This document shows, in pieces, positions 7,441 through 16,151 of a DNA stretch of 41,398 nucleotides (positions within the stretch are counted from its first letter, which is position 1; every line of letters starts with the position of its first letter). The position numbers and the translations under genes are program-made. Where the stretch lies: NCBI GenBank assembly GCA_031262465.1, contig JAISHQ010000084.1, forward strand, positions 1 to 41,398. The letters run 5' to 3'. Origin of the DNA: Rikenellaceae bacterium (GTDB taxonomy: Bacteria; Bacteroidota; Bacteroidia; Bacteroidales; Rikenellaceae). Below the pieces are notes generated by a model that was not told where the DNA came from, searched no databases, and saw nothing but the letters and a program-made list of their open reading frames with translations.

Positions 7441-7482
7441 ATGCCAAAAAGAACGAGGCTGTATCTTAACGATACAGCCTCG
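7441..7482 (-). terminator. intrinsic terminator of efp
   Basis: CGAGGCTGTATC (7454-7465) and GATACAGCCTCG (7471-7482) form a perfect 12-bp stem with loop TTAAC. Read on the minus strand, the stem is followed by TTCTTTTTGG, and it sits 27 bases beyond the efp stop. This is a convincing rho-independent terminator for the minus strand. The plus-strand side (GTTTATGTT) is weaker. Confidence 0.85.
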
Positions 7483-7508
7483 TTTATGTTCTCTAAGAAC
7501 GGGTGAAT

Positions 7509-8075
7509 TTACTTCACCCGTTCTTTGTACTCGCGGGTGCGGGTGTCGACGCGGATTTTGTCGCCGGTGTTGATGAACAGCGGCACTTTGACCGTTGCGC
7601 CGGTGTCGACGGTGGCGGGTTTGAGCGAGTTGGTCGAAGCCGTGTCGCCCTTGATGCCCGGTTCGGTATAGGTGACCTCCATGTCGATCACCGGGGGGAG
7701 TTCGGCGGTCAGCACCTGCTCCTTTTCGGTGTGGAACATCACCTCGACCACCTGTCCCTCGCGCATCAGGTCTGAGTTTTCGATCAGGTTTTTGTCGATC
7801 TGAATCTGTTCGAAGGTCTCGCCGTGCATGAAGTTACACCCCATGTCGTCTTCGTAAAGGTATTGATACGGGCGGCGTTCGACCCGCACCGGGTCGATCT
7901 TTTCACCCGACGAGAAGGTGTGGTCAACGACCCGTCCGTTTTCGAGGTTTTTGAGTTTGGTGCGCACGAAAGCGGGGCCTTTGCCCGGTTTGACGTGGAG
8001 AAATTCGACCACCGAGAAGGTCTTGCCGTTCATTTCGATGCACAGCCCGTTTTTGATGTCTGCAGTTGAAGCCAT
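7509..8075 (-). CDS. efp: translation elongation factor P
   Basis: The 188-aa three-domain protein relieves ribosome stalling at consecutive prolines by binding between the P and E sites. KOW-like domain I contains the tip loop [11 protein letters not shown], with Lys32 at the position that is post-translationally modified in many EF-Ps. The domain II/III region shows [10 protein letters not shown] and [23 protein letters not shown], the conserved EF-P C-terminus. Length and start are normal. It is a single gene with its own terminator at 7441-7482. No EpmA-like or EarP-like gene is in the window. Confidence 0.97.
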   Translation of the reverse strand: MASTADIKNGLCIEMNGKTFSVVEFLHVKPGKGPAFVRTKLKNLENGRVVDHTFSSGEKIDPVRVERRPYQYLYEDDMGCNFMHGETFEQIQIDKNLIENSDLMREGQVVEVMFHTEKEQVLTAELPPVIDMEVTYTEPGIKGDTASTNSLKPATVDTGATVKVPLFINTGDKIRVDTRTREYKERVK

Positions 8076-8218
8076 AAGATTTATTTAACGATTATGATTT
8101 TCAGAACCACAAAGGTCGGTTTTTTTCGGGAAAAAAGCAAGGAGGGAATTGACGGCATACATTTTGCAACTTCTTTTGAAAAAAAGTAACAATTGTATAA
8201 CGTATAAAAGAGACCATT

Positions 8219-8395
8219 ATGGAAAGAAAGACCAACCATCAAGCCGACAGTTTTGAATCCTCGAACCCCTATTCGATCTATCCCGACATCGACCAGCCGA
8301 TTTCCGTCGGGCGATCGGGTCAGGTGACCGACGAAGAATTGACCCAAGAGGTCGACCAGATAAATCCCGATCCGGATTCTCTCGACAGAGGGTAG
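8219..8395 (+). CDS. 58-aa conserved-looking small protein
   Basis: This short ORF (ATG at 8219, TAG at 8393) encodes a hydrophilic, acidic protein. It has an ESSNPYSIYP core and an acidic end (DEELTQEVDQINPDPDSL). The pattern, an NPY/YP patch followed by an acidic stretch ending in DP(E/D), resembles small uncharacterised Bacteroidales proteins. Codon use fits the neighbours. It has no signal peptide or membrane segment. Function unknown. The sequence immediately after its stop, GGGAACTCCTA, matches the left end of the leu-operon repeat. Confidence 0.6.
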   Translation: MERKTNHQADSFESSNPYSIYPDIDQPISVGRSGQVTDEELTQEVDQINPDPDSLDRG

Positions 8396-8561
8396 GGGAA
8401 CTCCTATTTAGGGGATAATGTACCTCAAAGAAAATATTCGAAAGGGCGGTGAAAATGACCGTCCTTTTCGTTGTTTTGGGCGGTAAGCGGGCGTTTTTGT
8501 CGTTTTGTCGACTCAAAATCGGGGTTTGTCGATTTAATTTTTTATTCGGAAGGGGCAAAAT

Positions 8562-8569
8562 TACTTTTG
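8562..8569 (+). promoter_or_regulatory. -7 box for the barrel / kinase / regulator operon
   Basis: TACTTTTG matches TAnnTTTG and lies 50 bases before the ATG of the barrel gene. The expected upstream TTTG is not at standard spacing; the AT-rich stretch TTTAATTTTTTATT takes its place. This leaves a 5' leader of roughly 45 bases. Confidence 0.5.
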
Positions 8570-8619
8570 TGTCGTTATCGTATAAAAAGGTCAAAATAAC
8601 AACCAAAAATAATTTAACG

Positions 8620-11475
8620 ATGAAAAAAGCAATCTTTCTTCTGCTGATCCTCGGAGCTTCCCTCTCTGTTTTCGGACAGCAACGTTCAACCCTGCGGGGC
8701 AAGGTGGTCGACGACGAAGACGGTTCTCCGCTCTTCGGTGCCACGGTGGTGGTCGATAGCCTCAAAAATGGGATGGTCGACGAATCCGGTGCCTTTACCG
8801 TTACCGACATTCCCCGGGGCGAAGCCTTGGTCGAAGTCTATTCGTTGGGCTATGTAACGGTTACCCAAACCGTTAATTTCGATCAGGCAACGATTGATCT
8901 GGGTACCATCCGGATGAAAGAAGACGCCAACGCCATTGAAGAAGTGGTGGTTACGGCGGCGGCCAACCCGGTGATCCAGCGGGGCGATACGACCCAGTTC
9001 AACGCCGAGGCCTTCAAGACCAACCCGGATGCCTATGCGGCTGACCTGTTGGCCAAGATGCCGGGGATGGAGGTTACCTCTTCCGGGGTGACGGCTCAGG
9101 GCGAGGCGGTTGCACGGGTCTATGTCAACGACGAATTGCTCTTCGGTGACGATGCCATGTCGGCATTGAGCAACCTGTCGGCCGATATGGTCGAGAGCAT
9201 CCAGATGTTCGACGAACTGCCGGACGAAGCCCGTTTCTCGGGATTCAACGACGGGCAGACCCAACGCGCCCTGAACATTGTGACCAAAGGGGCGATCGAA
9301 AAAGTGATTGATGCGCGTGTATCAGGCGGTTATGGTCAAGAGTTGCAACGCGACATCGACGGCAAATACCAACCCCGGTACGACATCGGCGGGCAGATGA
9401 GCTACATCGCTTCGGGTACGATGTTCAACCTCAACGGGATTCTCAACAACCTGAACCAAAATCAGTTTGGCGGCGGTCGCTTCAGCGGTCGCGGCGGTCG
9501 CGGCGGCGGCGGTTTGCAGACGATCAAGAATTTGGGTGGAGCCTACACGGCTACGTGGAACGAAACGAGCACACTCAACCTCACCTACAACTACTTCGGC
9601 AACGACACCAAACAAAACTCGAAGAATATCCGCGATTATTATCCGGTGCAAGGCTTGTTCGATACTCGGATCGAGCGCGACACCACCGCTTCGTCTCGGG
9701 GCAACGACAACCACAGCGGTAGCCTGAGGTACGAATACGAAGGTACCAAAGACCGGGTTATGGTCATGGCCAATGGGTCGTTGGGTAGCAACGACAGCGA
9801 GAGCTTCAGCATCAACGAAGACAACCGCAACGGCTCGCCGTACAGCGCGACCACGCAAAACTCGGCCTCGAACGGCAGCAATTACAGTGTCAGGGCAAAC
9901 GTCAACTGGTCGCACAAATTGGGCGAGAAAGCCGGTCGGACGTTCAGCCTTCAGGCTAATGTCAACCTGAGCAATAACGATTCCGAGCAGGTATCAATCT
10001 CGGATGTGACCAAATATTACGAGGACGAAACCGATTCGAGAATCTACCTGAACACCAACTCGAACAGCTTCTCCCGCAACTTCGGTGCGAACATCGACTA
10101 CAACGAGCCGCTCAGCGACAAACTCAGGCTGAACTTCCGATACAGCCCGTCGTACAATTACAGCAGTACCGAGAAATTGATTACCGACGAGTTCGGGACA
10201 CTGGACGAGGCTGTGTCCGAACGCTTTACCTACGACTATTTCACCCAACGGGGCCGTATCGGTCTCTCTTATAATGAAGCTGACAAATTCAACTTCACCG
10301 TTTCGGTCAACGGTCAAATTTCGTCGCAAGCCAAAACGATCTCTCTGCCCAAAAGGGACGATCCCAACTTTGAACGCGATTTTACAAGCATCCTGCCGAC
10401 CCTCTCGGTACGGTACTATGTCAACCGCACGAAATACTTCAACCTCAATTACAACGCCAATTCGAGTATGCCTTCGTTGGAACGCCTCTCGACGGTGGTC
10501 GATGTGTCGAACCCGTTGCGTTACACCTCGGGGAATCCCAACCTGAAACAGAGCTACGGCCACTCGTTAAACCTGCGTTACAACGCCAATAACATCGAAC
10601 GGTTGACCAACTTCTCCGCAGGCATCCGGGCCTCTTTGACCCAAAACAGCGTGCAAAACAAAACGACCTATTTCACGGAAGCTACATACATACCGGAATA
10701 CGACTACACCTTCGATGCAGGTACTCAGTTGGTTACTCCGGTCAATGTCGATGGTTCGGTTAGTTTGGGAGCCAATGCCAACTACGGTTTTGTCTTCCGT
10801 CCGCTGAAACTCAACATCAACTTGGGTGGTAATTACAACTATTCGCGCTCGCCCTCCTACGTAGGAGAGGATCTGACCGTCTCCAACAACAACCGGATGG
10901 GCTTCAACCTCTCGATCAACAGCAACATCTCAGAGAACGTCGACTTCACTGTGTCGTCGAACACCTCCTACGGCTATACAAAATACTCGACCGGGAACGT
11001 GGATAACCGCGAGACAATCAGCCAGAGTGTGGGCGCTTACCTGACCTACATCTTCCTCGGCGGCTTTGTATTCAGCACCGATTTCAGCTACAACTACCAA
11101 AACACACTGGACGCACCTTTCAGTGTTTGGAACGCTTACATCGGACGGAAGTTCCTGCGCGACAACTCGGCCGAGTTCCGGATTGAATTTAACGACATCC
11201 TCAACCAGTCGCGGAATTACAGCTACTCCTACGGCACAACCTACGACACCCAGTCGTGGAGCCGGGTGATCGGTCGCTATGTGATTGCCAAGGTAACCTA
11301 CCGCTTCAACAACATGAAGAATCAGGCCAGCCAATACGGCCCGCAGGGCGGTTTCCCGGGCAGCGGCGCGATTCCCGGCAGTGGCATGATGCCGGGTGGA
11401 ATGCCAGCCGGTGGCGGAATGCGCGGCGGTATGCCGGGTGGCGGTGCCCCGATGATGGGCCCCGGTCGCTTCTAA
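8620..11475 (+). CDS. outer-membrane beta-barrel protein with carboxypeptidase-regulatory and plug domains
   Basis: The 951-aa protein has a signal peptide (MKKAIFLLLILGASLSVFGQ). A carboxypeptidase-regulatory-like domain (about 24-105: RGKVVDDEDGSPLFGATV) leads into the EEVVVTAA link. A plug-like domain (about 115-235) and a long Asn/Tyr/Ser-rich beta-barrel reach about residue 905. The last ~45 residues are low complexity in Gly, Met and Pro. It belongs with the OMP_b-brl_3 type TonB-receptor relatives rather than SusC. The ATG at 8620 is chosen because it begins the signal peptide; the open frame upstream is non-coding. A sensor kinase starts 16 bases after the stop, so the protein may transport, or help detect, the signal that the kinase reads. 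Substrate unknown. Confidence 0.87.
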   Translation: MKKAIFLLLILGASLSVFGQQRSTLRGKVVDDEDGSPLFGATVVVDSLKNGMVDESGAFTVTDIPRGEALVEVYSLGYVTVTQTVNFDQATIDLGTIRMKEDANAIEEVVVTAAANPVIQRGDTTQFNAEAFKTNPDAYAADLLAKMPGMEVTSSGVTAQGEAVARVYVNDELLFGDDAMSALSNLSADMVESIQMFDELPDEARFSGFNDGQTQRALNIVTKGAIEKVIDARVSGGYGQELQRDIDGKYQPRYDIGGQMSYIASGTMFNLNGILNNLNQNQFGGGRFSGRGGRGGGGLQTIKNLGGAYTATWNETSTLNLTYNYFGNDTKQNSKNIRDYYPVQGLFDTRIERDTTASSRGNDNHSGSLRYEYEGTKDRVMVMANGSLGSNDSESFSINEDNRNGSPYSATTQNSASNGSNYSVRANVNWSHKLGEKAGRTFSLQANVNLSNNDSEQVSISDVTKYYEDETDSRIYLNTNSNSFSRNFGANIDYNEPLSDKLRLNFRYSPSYNYSSTEKLITDEFGTLDEAVSERFTYDYFTQRGRIGLSYNEADKFNFTVSVNGQISSQAKTISLPKRDDPNFERDFTSILPTLSVRYYVNRTKYFNLNYNANSSMPSLERLSTVVDVSNPLRYTSGNPNLKQSYGHSLNLRYNANNIERLTNFSAGIRASLTQNSVQNKTTYFTEATYIPEYDYTFDAGTQLVTPVNVDGSVSLGANANYGFVFRPLKLNINLGGNYNYSRSPSYVGEDLTVSNNNRMGFNLSINSNISENVDFTVSSNTSYGYTKYSTGNVDNRETISQSVGAYLTYIFLGGFVFSTDFSYNYQNTLDAPFSVWNAYIGRKFLRDNSAEFRIEFNDILNQSRNYSYSYGTTYDTQSWSRVIGRYVIAKVTYRFNNMKNQASQYGPQGGFPGSGAIPGSGMMPGGMPAGGGMRGGMPGGGAPMMGPGRF

Positions 11476-11491
11476 CAACCTTTTTACATCC

Positions 11492-12997
11492 ATGAAGACT
11501 TCAACCCTTATTCAGAAGGTCGGCATCCACACGTTGGTGTGGGTGTCGGCCTTTTTTCTCTCCATTCTGTTGATTCCCGGCTATTCGGTGCGGATCAATT
11601 GGGGCAATATGCTGATTTCGTGGGGAATCTACGTTGTGGTCTTCTATTTGAACTACCTCGTGCTGATCCCTCGCTTGTTCAGCCGGAAATGGGCGGTACT
11701 CTACGCTGTTTGTACCTTAGTTTTGCTGATGGGGGCCTTTGTTCTGATCCGCTATACGGCGATGGAGTCGGCTCGCGAGGACACCCAGTTTTTGCGCGAT
11801 GAGTTGCAACAATATGAGGACGTTCAGGCTTCCCTCACAGAGAAGGAACGCATCCGCGAGACGCAACAAAACATCGAGTCCAAACGCCGCATGGAAGAGC
11901 AGTGGCAACGAGCTGAAAACCAAAATGGAAGCCGGAGCGAAACTGTAAGGGGTGGAAACCGAGGGGGAGCGATGCCCGCTCGCCGACCCGATCGGGACAA
12001 TGCGATGGCTGTTCCTCCTCCTCCCCCGGCAGGCACTCCGGGTACTCTGGGCACTCTGGGCAACCTGACGGGCGAGATGAACGGGCTTCAATTCCCGGAT
12101 TCGGCTTATTGGGCCGAATACCAACGGATGTGGTACGAACAGGTGCGGCGCGCCGATGACAGCCTGTTGAGGATTGTGGTGACCCTTACCCCGCGTGAGG
12201 AGACGCTGTGGCAGTTGCGTCGGGAGTATTTTGCGACCCGTTCCTACGCTTGGGAGCTTTCGCGCAACGATTACAACCATTACAACCCGTTCCAACAACA
12301 GAACCTGCCCTTTGTCTTCGCGCTGATTATCTTCTACATGGCCAGCATCGTGACCTTCTTTGTCGAGCAAGGCAACAAGGCCGAAAAGCGGCGGCGGGAG
12401 CTGGAAAAAGAGCGTGTCAAAGCCGAGTTGGCCTACCTGAAACAGCAGATCAACCCCCATTTCTTGTTCAATACCCTCAATTCGATCTATTCTTATACAA
12501 TCAGCGTGTCTCAGGAGGCTTCCGATGCCGTGCTCAAGCTCTCCTCGATCTTGCGCTATATGCTTTACGAGACCAACCGCGACCGGGTGCCTCTGCCGGA
12601 CGAGCTGGCAGTGATCGACGATTACATCGAACTGCAAAAGATGCGGATGACCGACAAAACGCAGATCGAGGTGATCGTTCGCGGCGATACCCGTCGCTAT
12701 CAGATTGAGCCGATGCTGTTGATTCCGATCATCGAAAATGCGTTCAAATACGGTGTGGACAGTGTTGAGGCCTCTTTTGTACGGATCGAGATCGAGGTCG
12801 AGGGGGGCGATTTCACCTTCCGGGTTACCAACCGCGTGGTTCGCCGGAACGACGGCGATCGGAGCCATTCGGGCATCGGCATCCAAAATATTCAACGTCG
12901 ATTGGAATTGATTTACGGGGCGGATCATTACGATATGGATGTCAGTGAAAAAGACGGAATTTTTTCCGTAACTTTACACCTGAACCTGAAAGACTAA
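11492..12997 (+). CDS. LytS/YehU-type sensor histidine kinase
   Basis: The 501-aa membrane protein has three N-terminal transmembrane helices (about 12-30, 40-60, 68-87). A ~185-residue region follows with a Gln/Glu/Arg coiled coil and a Pro/Gly/Thr low-complexity stretch (PPPPPAGTPGTLGTLG). A fourth helix lies at about 272-292. The cytoplasmic kinase core has the His_kinase box QQINPHFLFNTLN (phosphorylated His323), IPIIENAFKYG (N box) and SGIGIQNIQRRL (G box). It is larger than usual for the family because of the inserted region. It pairs with the LytTR regulator downstream. Its TAA stop is the target-site copy on the left of a MITE. Confidence 0.9.
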   Translation: MKTSTLIQKVGIHTLVWVSAFFLSILLIPGYSVRINWGNMLISWGIYVVVFYLNYLVLIPRLFSRKWAVLYAVCTLVLLMGAFVLIRYTAMESAREDTQFLRDELQQYEDVQASLTEKERIRETQQNIESKRRMEEQWQRAENQNGSRSETVRGGNRGGAMPARRPDRDNAMAVPPPPPAGTPGTLGTLGNLTGEMNGLQFPDSAYWAEYQRMWYEQVRRADDSLLRIVVTLTPREETLWQLRREYFATRSYAWELSRNDYNHYNPFQQQNLPFVFALIIFYMASIVTFFVEQGNKAEKRRRELEKERVKAELAYLKQQINPHFLFNTLNSIYSYTISVSQEASDAVLKLSSILRYMLYETNRDRVPLPDELAVIDDYIELQKMRMTDKTQIEVIVRGDTRRYQIEPMLLIPIIENAFKYGVDSVEASFVRIEIEVEGGDFTFRVTNRVVRRNDGDRSHSGIGIQNIQRRLELIYGADHYDMDVSEKDGIFSVTLHLNLKD

Positions 12998-13157
12998 GAG
13001 TCTGTTTAAATTTGTAGCCGAAGTTATTTGTGCCACATTTCGAGCGATTTTTTTGCGCACGAGGAGGCGAATAGCGGCTCCTATTTAACGACTCGCGGGT
13101 GAAAAAAGCGCCGAAATGTGGTGCAAAGAACGAGAGATATAAATTTTAAACAGACTC
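12998..13157. mobile_element. 160-bp MITE-like element, copy 1 (between kinase and regulator)
   Basis: The ends are perfect inverted repeats, GAGTCTGTTTAAA and TTTAAACAGACTC. They are flanked by TAA on both sides (12995-12997 and 13158-13160), a likely 3-bp target duplication whose left copy is the kinase stop codon. The inside is closely similar to 39154-39314 and has no transposase. GAG...CTC ends with a TNA duplication resemble the IS1031 group of the IS5 family; that parentage is inference. The right end lies 6 bases before the regulator's ATG. Confidence 0.85.
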
Positions 13158-13163
13158 TAAACT

Positions 13164-13904
13164 ATGGCGACCCCGAAAATGAAATGCCTGGCGGTCGACG
13201 ATGAGCCGCTGGCGCTGAAGATCATCGACGATTTTGTGCAGAAAGTGCCTTACCTCGAGCTGGTCGGCACCTCGTCGAGTGCCATCGAAGCGGGCGAACG
13301 CCTCAAACAGGAACCGGTCGACCTGCTCTTTTTGGACATCAATATGCCTCACCTGACCGGTGTCGATTTCCTGCGGATGAGCGAGAAACTGCCGCTGGTG
13401 ATCCTCACAACGGCCTATCCCGACTATGCGCTGACCGGCTATGAGCTGAATGTGGTCGATTACCTGCTGAAACCCTTCTCGTTCGACCGCTTTTACAAGG
13501 CGGTCACCAAAGCGCACGGCCTCTTTGAGTTGCGTCAGGCCTCGTCCTCATCCACCACAACCGCCGCCGAGGCTGAGCCACAACAACCACAGTACCTGAT
13601 GGTTCGCGTCGAATATTCGACCGTGCGGATCGACATCAACGACATCCTGTTGGTCGAGGGGCTGAAGGATTATGTGAAGATTGTCACCGCCGCCAAAAAT
13701 TACGTCACCAAAAGCTCGATGAAAAACGTGGAGGAAAAACTGCCCTCGGATCGTTTCAAACGGGTTCATAAATCGTTTATCGTCCAGTTAGACAAGGTGC
13801 AAGCCTTCGAGAACAACCACTTGGTGATCGGCGACCACCGCATCCCGCTGGGCAACAACAACCGCGAAGAGTTCCTGAAATTCTTAGAAAAGAACCGGCT
13901 GTAA
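13164..13904 (+). CDS. LytTR-family response regulator
   Basis: The 246-aa protein has a receiver domain (1-125) with the acidic pair in AVDDEPLAL, phospho-acceptor Asp58 in FLDINMP, the switch Thr in ILTTAYPDYA and Lys in YLLKPFSFDRF. After a Ser/Thr/Gln linker, a LytTR DNA-binding domain (about 145-246) shows DILLVEGLKDYVKI, RVHKSFIVQL and IPLGNNNREEF. It is the partner of the upstream LytS-type kinase and probably controls the barrel gene or itself. A MITE now separates it from the kinase, so its 5' leader is element sequence. Confidence 0.93.
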   Translation: MATPKMKCLAVDDEPLALKIIDDFVQKVPYLELVGTSSSAIEAGERLKQEPVDLLFLDINMPHLTGVDFLRMSEKLPLVILTTAYPDYALTGYELNVVDYLLKPFSFDRFYKAVTKAHGLFELRQASSSSTTTAAEAEPQQPQYLMVRVEYSTVRIDINDILLVEGLKDYVKIVTAAKNYVTKSSMKNVEEKLPSDRFKRVHKSFIVQLDKVQAFENNHLVIGDHRIPLGNNNREEFLKFLEKNRL

Positions 13905-13921
13905 CCGGTTCTTTTTGTTTT
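13888..13921 (+). terminator. intrinsic terminator overlapping the regulator's stop codon
   Basis: AAAAGAACCGG and CCGGTTCTTTT form an 11-bp stem around the loop CTGTAA, which contains the TAA stop. The downstream side continues into TTGTTTTTTT. It ends the barrel-kinase-regulator operon. Confidence 0.85.
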
Positions 13922-13957
13922 TTTGGTCAGAGCTTGTTTGGAATATTATCAAGGCGG

Positions 13958-14689
13958 CTATGCTTTGAGCAGCAGAATGCTGTCGAGTACCGTGCTGACC
14001 TGGTCGGCCATTTTGACGACCATCAGGTGGTCGCCTTCGGGGATCGGGATGACGTTGGTGAGCTGTTTGTACGGAAAAATCTGATCCTCTGTGCCGTGGA
14101 TGTGGTAGAGGCGATCGCTGTTATTTTCCGGCACCCAGCCGGTGATTTGGGTCACCGCCCATTGAACATAAACCGGGTCGGTCACGGTCATGTACTGCGC
14201 CATTTCGGCGTTGGTGGCGTGGAACAGGGTTCGGTTAAAAGCCTCGGTGATAAACTCGGTCTGCTCGAAAAACTCGTCGGGCACCCACTCGGCCAGGTGC
14301 GTTTTTTGCACGAAGCGAAAAAGGCCGGGAATTTCGGATTTGTCCTTGAACGAGGAGAGGACCACGCTTTTTTGCGGCTTCAGGAAGAGGCTCATCTCCT
14401 GCATAATCACCGCCCCAAAGGAGTAACCGACCAGCACAAAGGGTTTCTTCGAGTCGATCGCCCGAGCCATCTGCCGGGCATAGTGCGACAGCGGTTCGTC
14501 GGGGTCGGGGATCGTCCATTCGAGGTAGACTTTGCGAAACCCTTTGGGCAACCGAAGATTGTCGAAGACCGAGCAGTTGTAACACATCCCGGAGATGAAA
14601 TAGACGTTCGTCTTCCGCCCCGAGGGGCTGAGGGCATCGGCAAGGCGGCGAAATAGTCCTTTTTTAGGGTTTTCTGCGAGTGGAGTCAT
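13958..14689 (-). CDS. alpha/beta hydrolase
   Basis: The 243-aa cytoplasmic protein has an alpha/beta-hydrolase layout. There is an oxyanion-region strand (VYFISGMCYN), the nucleophile elbow GYSFG (Ser at about 90), an acid-bearing strand HGTEDQIFP, and a C-terminal catalytic His in EGDHLMVVKMA. No signal peptide is present. It is probably an esterase, lipase or thioesterase-like enzyme; the substrate cannot be told. It is convergent with the LytTR regulator and divergent from the small lipoprotein gene, 34 bases away. TACTTTCG, a -7-like box, lies just upstream of the ATG on the minus strand. Confidence 0.82.
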   Translation of the reverse strand: MTPLAENPKKGLFRRLADALSPSGRKTNVYFISGMCYNCSVFDNLRLPKGFRKVYLEWTIPDPDEPLSHYARQMARAIDSKKPFVLVGYSFGAVIMQEMSLFLKPQKSVVLSSFKDKSEIPGLFRFVQKTHLAEWVPDEFFEQTEFITEAFNRTLFHATNAEMAQYMTVTDPVYVQWAVTQITGWVPENNSDRLYHIHGTEDQIFPYKQLTNVIPIPEGDHLMVVKMADQVSTVLDSILLLKA

Positions 14690-14723
14690 AGGGGCGAAAG
14701 TAGTAATTTTTCAATAAAAACAG

Positions 14724-15242
14724 ATGAAAAATGCCATTATTATCTTGCTAATCCTGACCTTGTTCGTCGGGTGCGGCCGGTCGGCGCGCCGGAACGGCTC
14801 CGGGGGTGAACCGGGCGTTGTCGCTGTTGTCGCACCGGACACTGTTAGCGGGGCATTCGGGCAGGCGGTCGCGATTCCCTCCGACTCGGGCATCGTCCGC
14901 ATGGCGTTGGTCGATGGGCAGGGCGAGATCACGATCCGAAAAACGGCATGGAAAGAGGTTTTGCTCGATTTCCCGGCCACCGGATACCATCGCCTGTGGG
15001 CTGAGGTCACTCCCCTTGTCGACACCATCGCCAACCTGCGCATTTCGGGGATCGTCCTCTCCGACAGTGTCTCAGACGGCCCGTTTGGCCGCACGGTCGA
15101 GTACGATTTGCCCGGCACGGGGTGCGTCCGGCTGGTCATCGGCGAGAGCTTGATGCAGGGCGACCCGTGGGGCGGCGATTTTACGGCTGAGATTCGCTTG
15201 ACCCGCCGGGCGAGTGCCGGAAACCGGCGTTCGGAATTTTGA
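14724..15242 (+). CDS. small lipoprotein of unknown function
   Basis: The 172-aa protein has a lipoprotein signal (MKNAIIILLILTLFVGC, lipidated Cys17). A short polar linker (RSARRNGSGGEPG) and a ~140-residue domain of alternating beta-like segments follow, with no recognisable catalytic motif. The fold may be immunoglobulin-like or jelly-roll. Its last 62 bases overlap the end of the lytic transglycosylase gene on the other strand, an unusually long convergent overlap. Bases 15181-15242 therefore code in both directions. Confidence 0.72.
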   Translation: MKNAIIILLILTLFVGCGRSARRNGSGGEPGVVAVVAPDTVSGAFGQAVAIPSDSGIVRMALVDGQGEITIRKTAWKEVLLDFPATGYHRLWAEVTPLVDTIANLRISGIVLSDSVSDGPFGRTVEYDLPGTGCVRLVIGESLMQGDPWGGDFTAEIRLTRRASAGNRRSEF

Positions 15243-16119
15243 GGGTGAACGTCCGCCGGGCGGAGTTGGTGTAGGTATAGTCCCGAATCCACGGATTCAG
15301 CTTGCGAAGCATCTTGTAATTGGTTCCGTTTTTTTCGGCCAGAGCCGACCAGTCGATCGCCGCATCGTTGACCTGAATCTCGCGATAATCCCCCAAGGGC
15401 GCATAGTATTCCCCCGGCGCGATGACAAATCCATAGGCCAACGGGTTGGGCGTGACCAACTTGAACGAGAGGCAACGGAAGAGATAGCGCATCGTCTCCT
15501 CGGGCAGGTAGAGGTTGTAATAGTTCGTTACCCCCTGTTTTTCCATCCGCGTGCGCACGCTGGCCACTCCGGCGTTGTAGGCGGCGGCGGCCAATGTCCA
15601 ACTGCCCAAGCGGTTTTTGGCGTCGATCAAGTACTTGCAAGCGGCCTCGGTCGATTTCTCGATGTGATAGCGTTCGTCGACTCCCGTGGACACAAACAGC
15701 CCCTGCTCCTTGCCGGTGGCCGAGAGAAATTGCCACAGCCCGCCCGCTCCGGCGGTTGAACGGGCTTCGGGGTCGAGGCCGCTTTCGGCCATACAAAGGT
15801 ATTTGAAGTCGTTCGGAACGCCGTACTGCTCCAAAATCGGCTCGATGATGGGAAAATATCGGGTCGTGGCCAGCAGGGTCAGCAGGCTCCGCGAGTGCAT
15901 ATAACAGGTGACCTCCACCTCCCGGATGAGGTTCTCGCGCGTGTCGAAGTTCTCCAACGGCACCGCCTCCCCGGCAAAATCGAGCCGAGCAGGCAGAGGA
16001 GCGATCCGCACAACGGCCATCGGGTCGCGCTCGACCAGCGTCCGGGGCACCTGACCGACCGCCGTTTGGCTCAGCGAACAAAACAACGCGAGCGTTGCAA
16101 GGATATAAGGTATTTTCAT
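15181..16119 (-). CDS. lytic murein transglycosylase (SLT/MltD-like)
   Basis: The 312-aa secreted protein cleaves peptidoglycan glycan strands. A signal peptide (MKIPYILATLALFCSLSQTAVGQ) supports the ATG at 16119 over the longer open frame. The SLT domain (about 95-215) shows the catalytic glutamate in LCMAESGLDPEARS, then AGGLWQFLSATGKEQGL and the AAAAYNAG motif, all typical of family 1 transglycosylases. After the domain, a region (WSALAEKNGTNYKMLRKLNPWIRDY) resembles an N-terminal LysM-type repeat. The minus-strand -7 box TACCTTTG lies at 16151-16144. Confidence 0.9.
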   Translation of the reverse strand: MKIPYILATLALFCSLSQTAVGQVPRTLVERDPMAVVRIAPLPARLDFAGEAVPLENFDTRENLIREVEVTCYMHSRSLLTLLATTRYFPIIEPILEQYGVPNDFKYLCMAESGLDPEARSTAGAGGLWQFLSATGKEQGLFVSTGVDERYHIEKSTEAACKYLIDAKNRLGSWTLAAAAYNAGVASVRTRMEKQGVTNYYNLYLPEETMRYLFRCLSFKLVTPNPLAYGFVIAPGEYYAPLGDYREIQVNDAAIDWSALAEKNGTNYKMLRKLNPWIRDYTYTNSARRTFTLKIPNAGFRHSPGGSSESQP

Positions 16120-16143
16120 CGGAATAATTCGTTTTTGACATTC

Positions 16144-16151
16144 CAAAGGTA
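16144..16151 (-). promoter_or_regulatory. -7 box of the lytic transglycosylase gene
   Basis: TACCTTTG on the minus strand fits TAnnTTTG and lies 25 bases upstream of the chosen ATG. It falls inside the longer open frame, which supports the shorter start. No clear -33 TTTG is seen. Confidence 0.6.
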
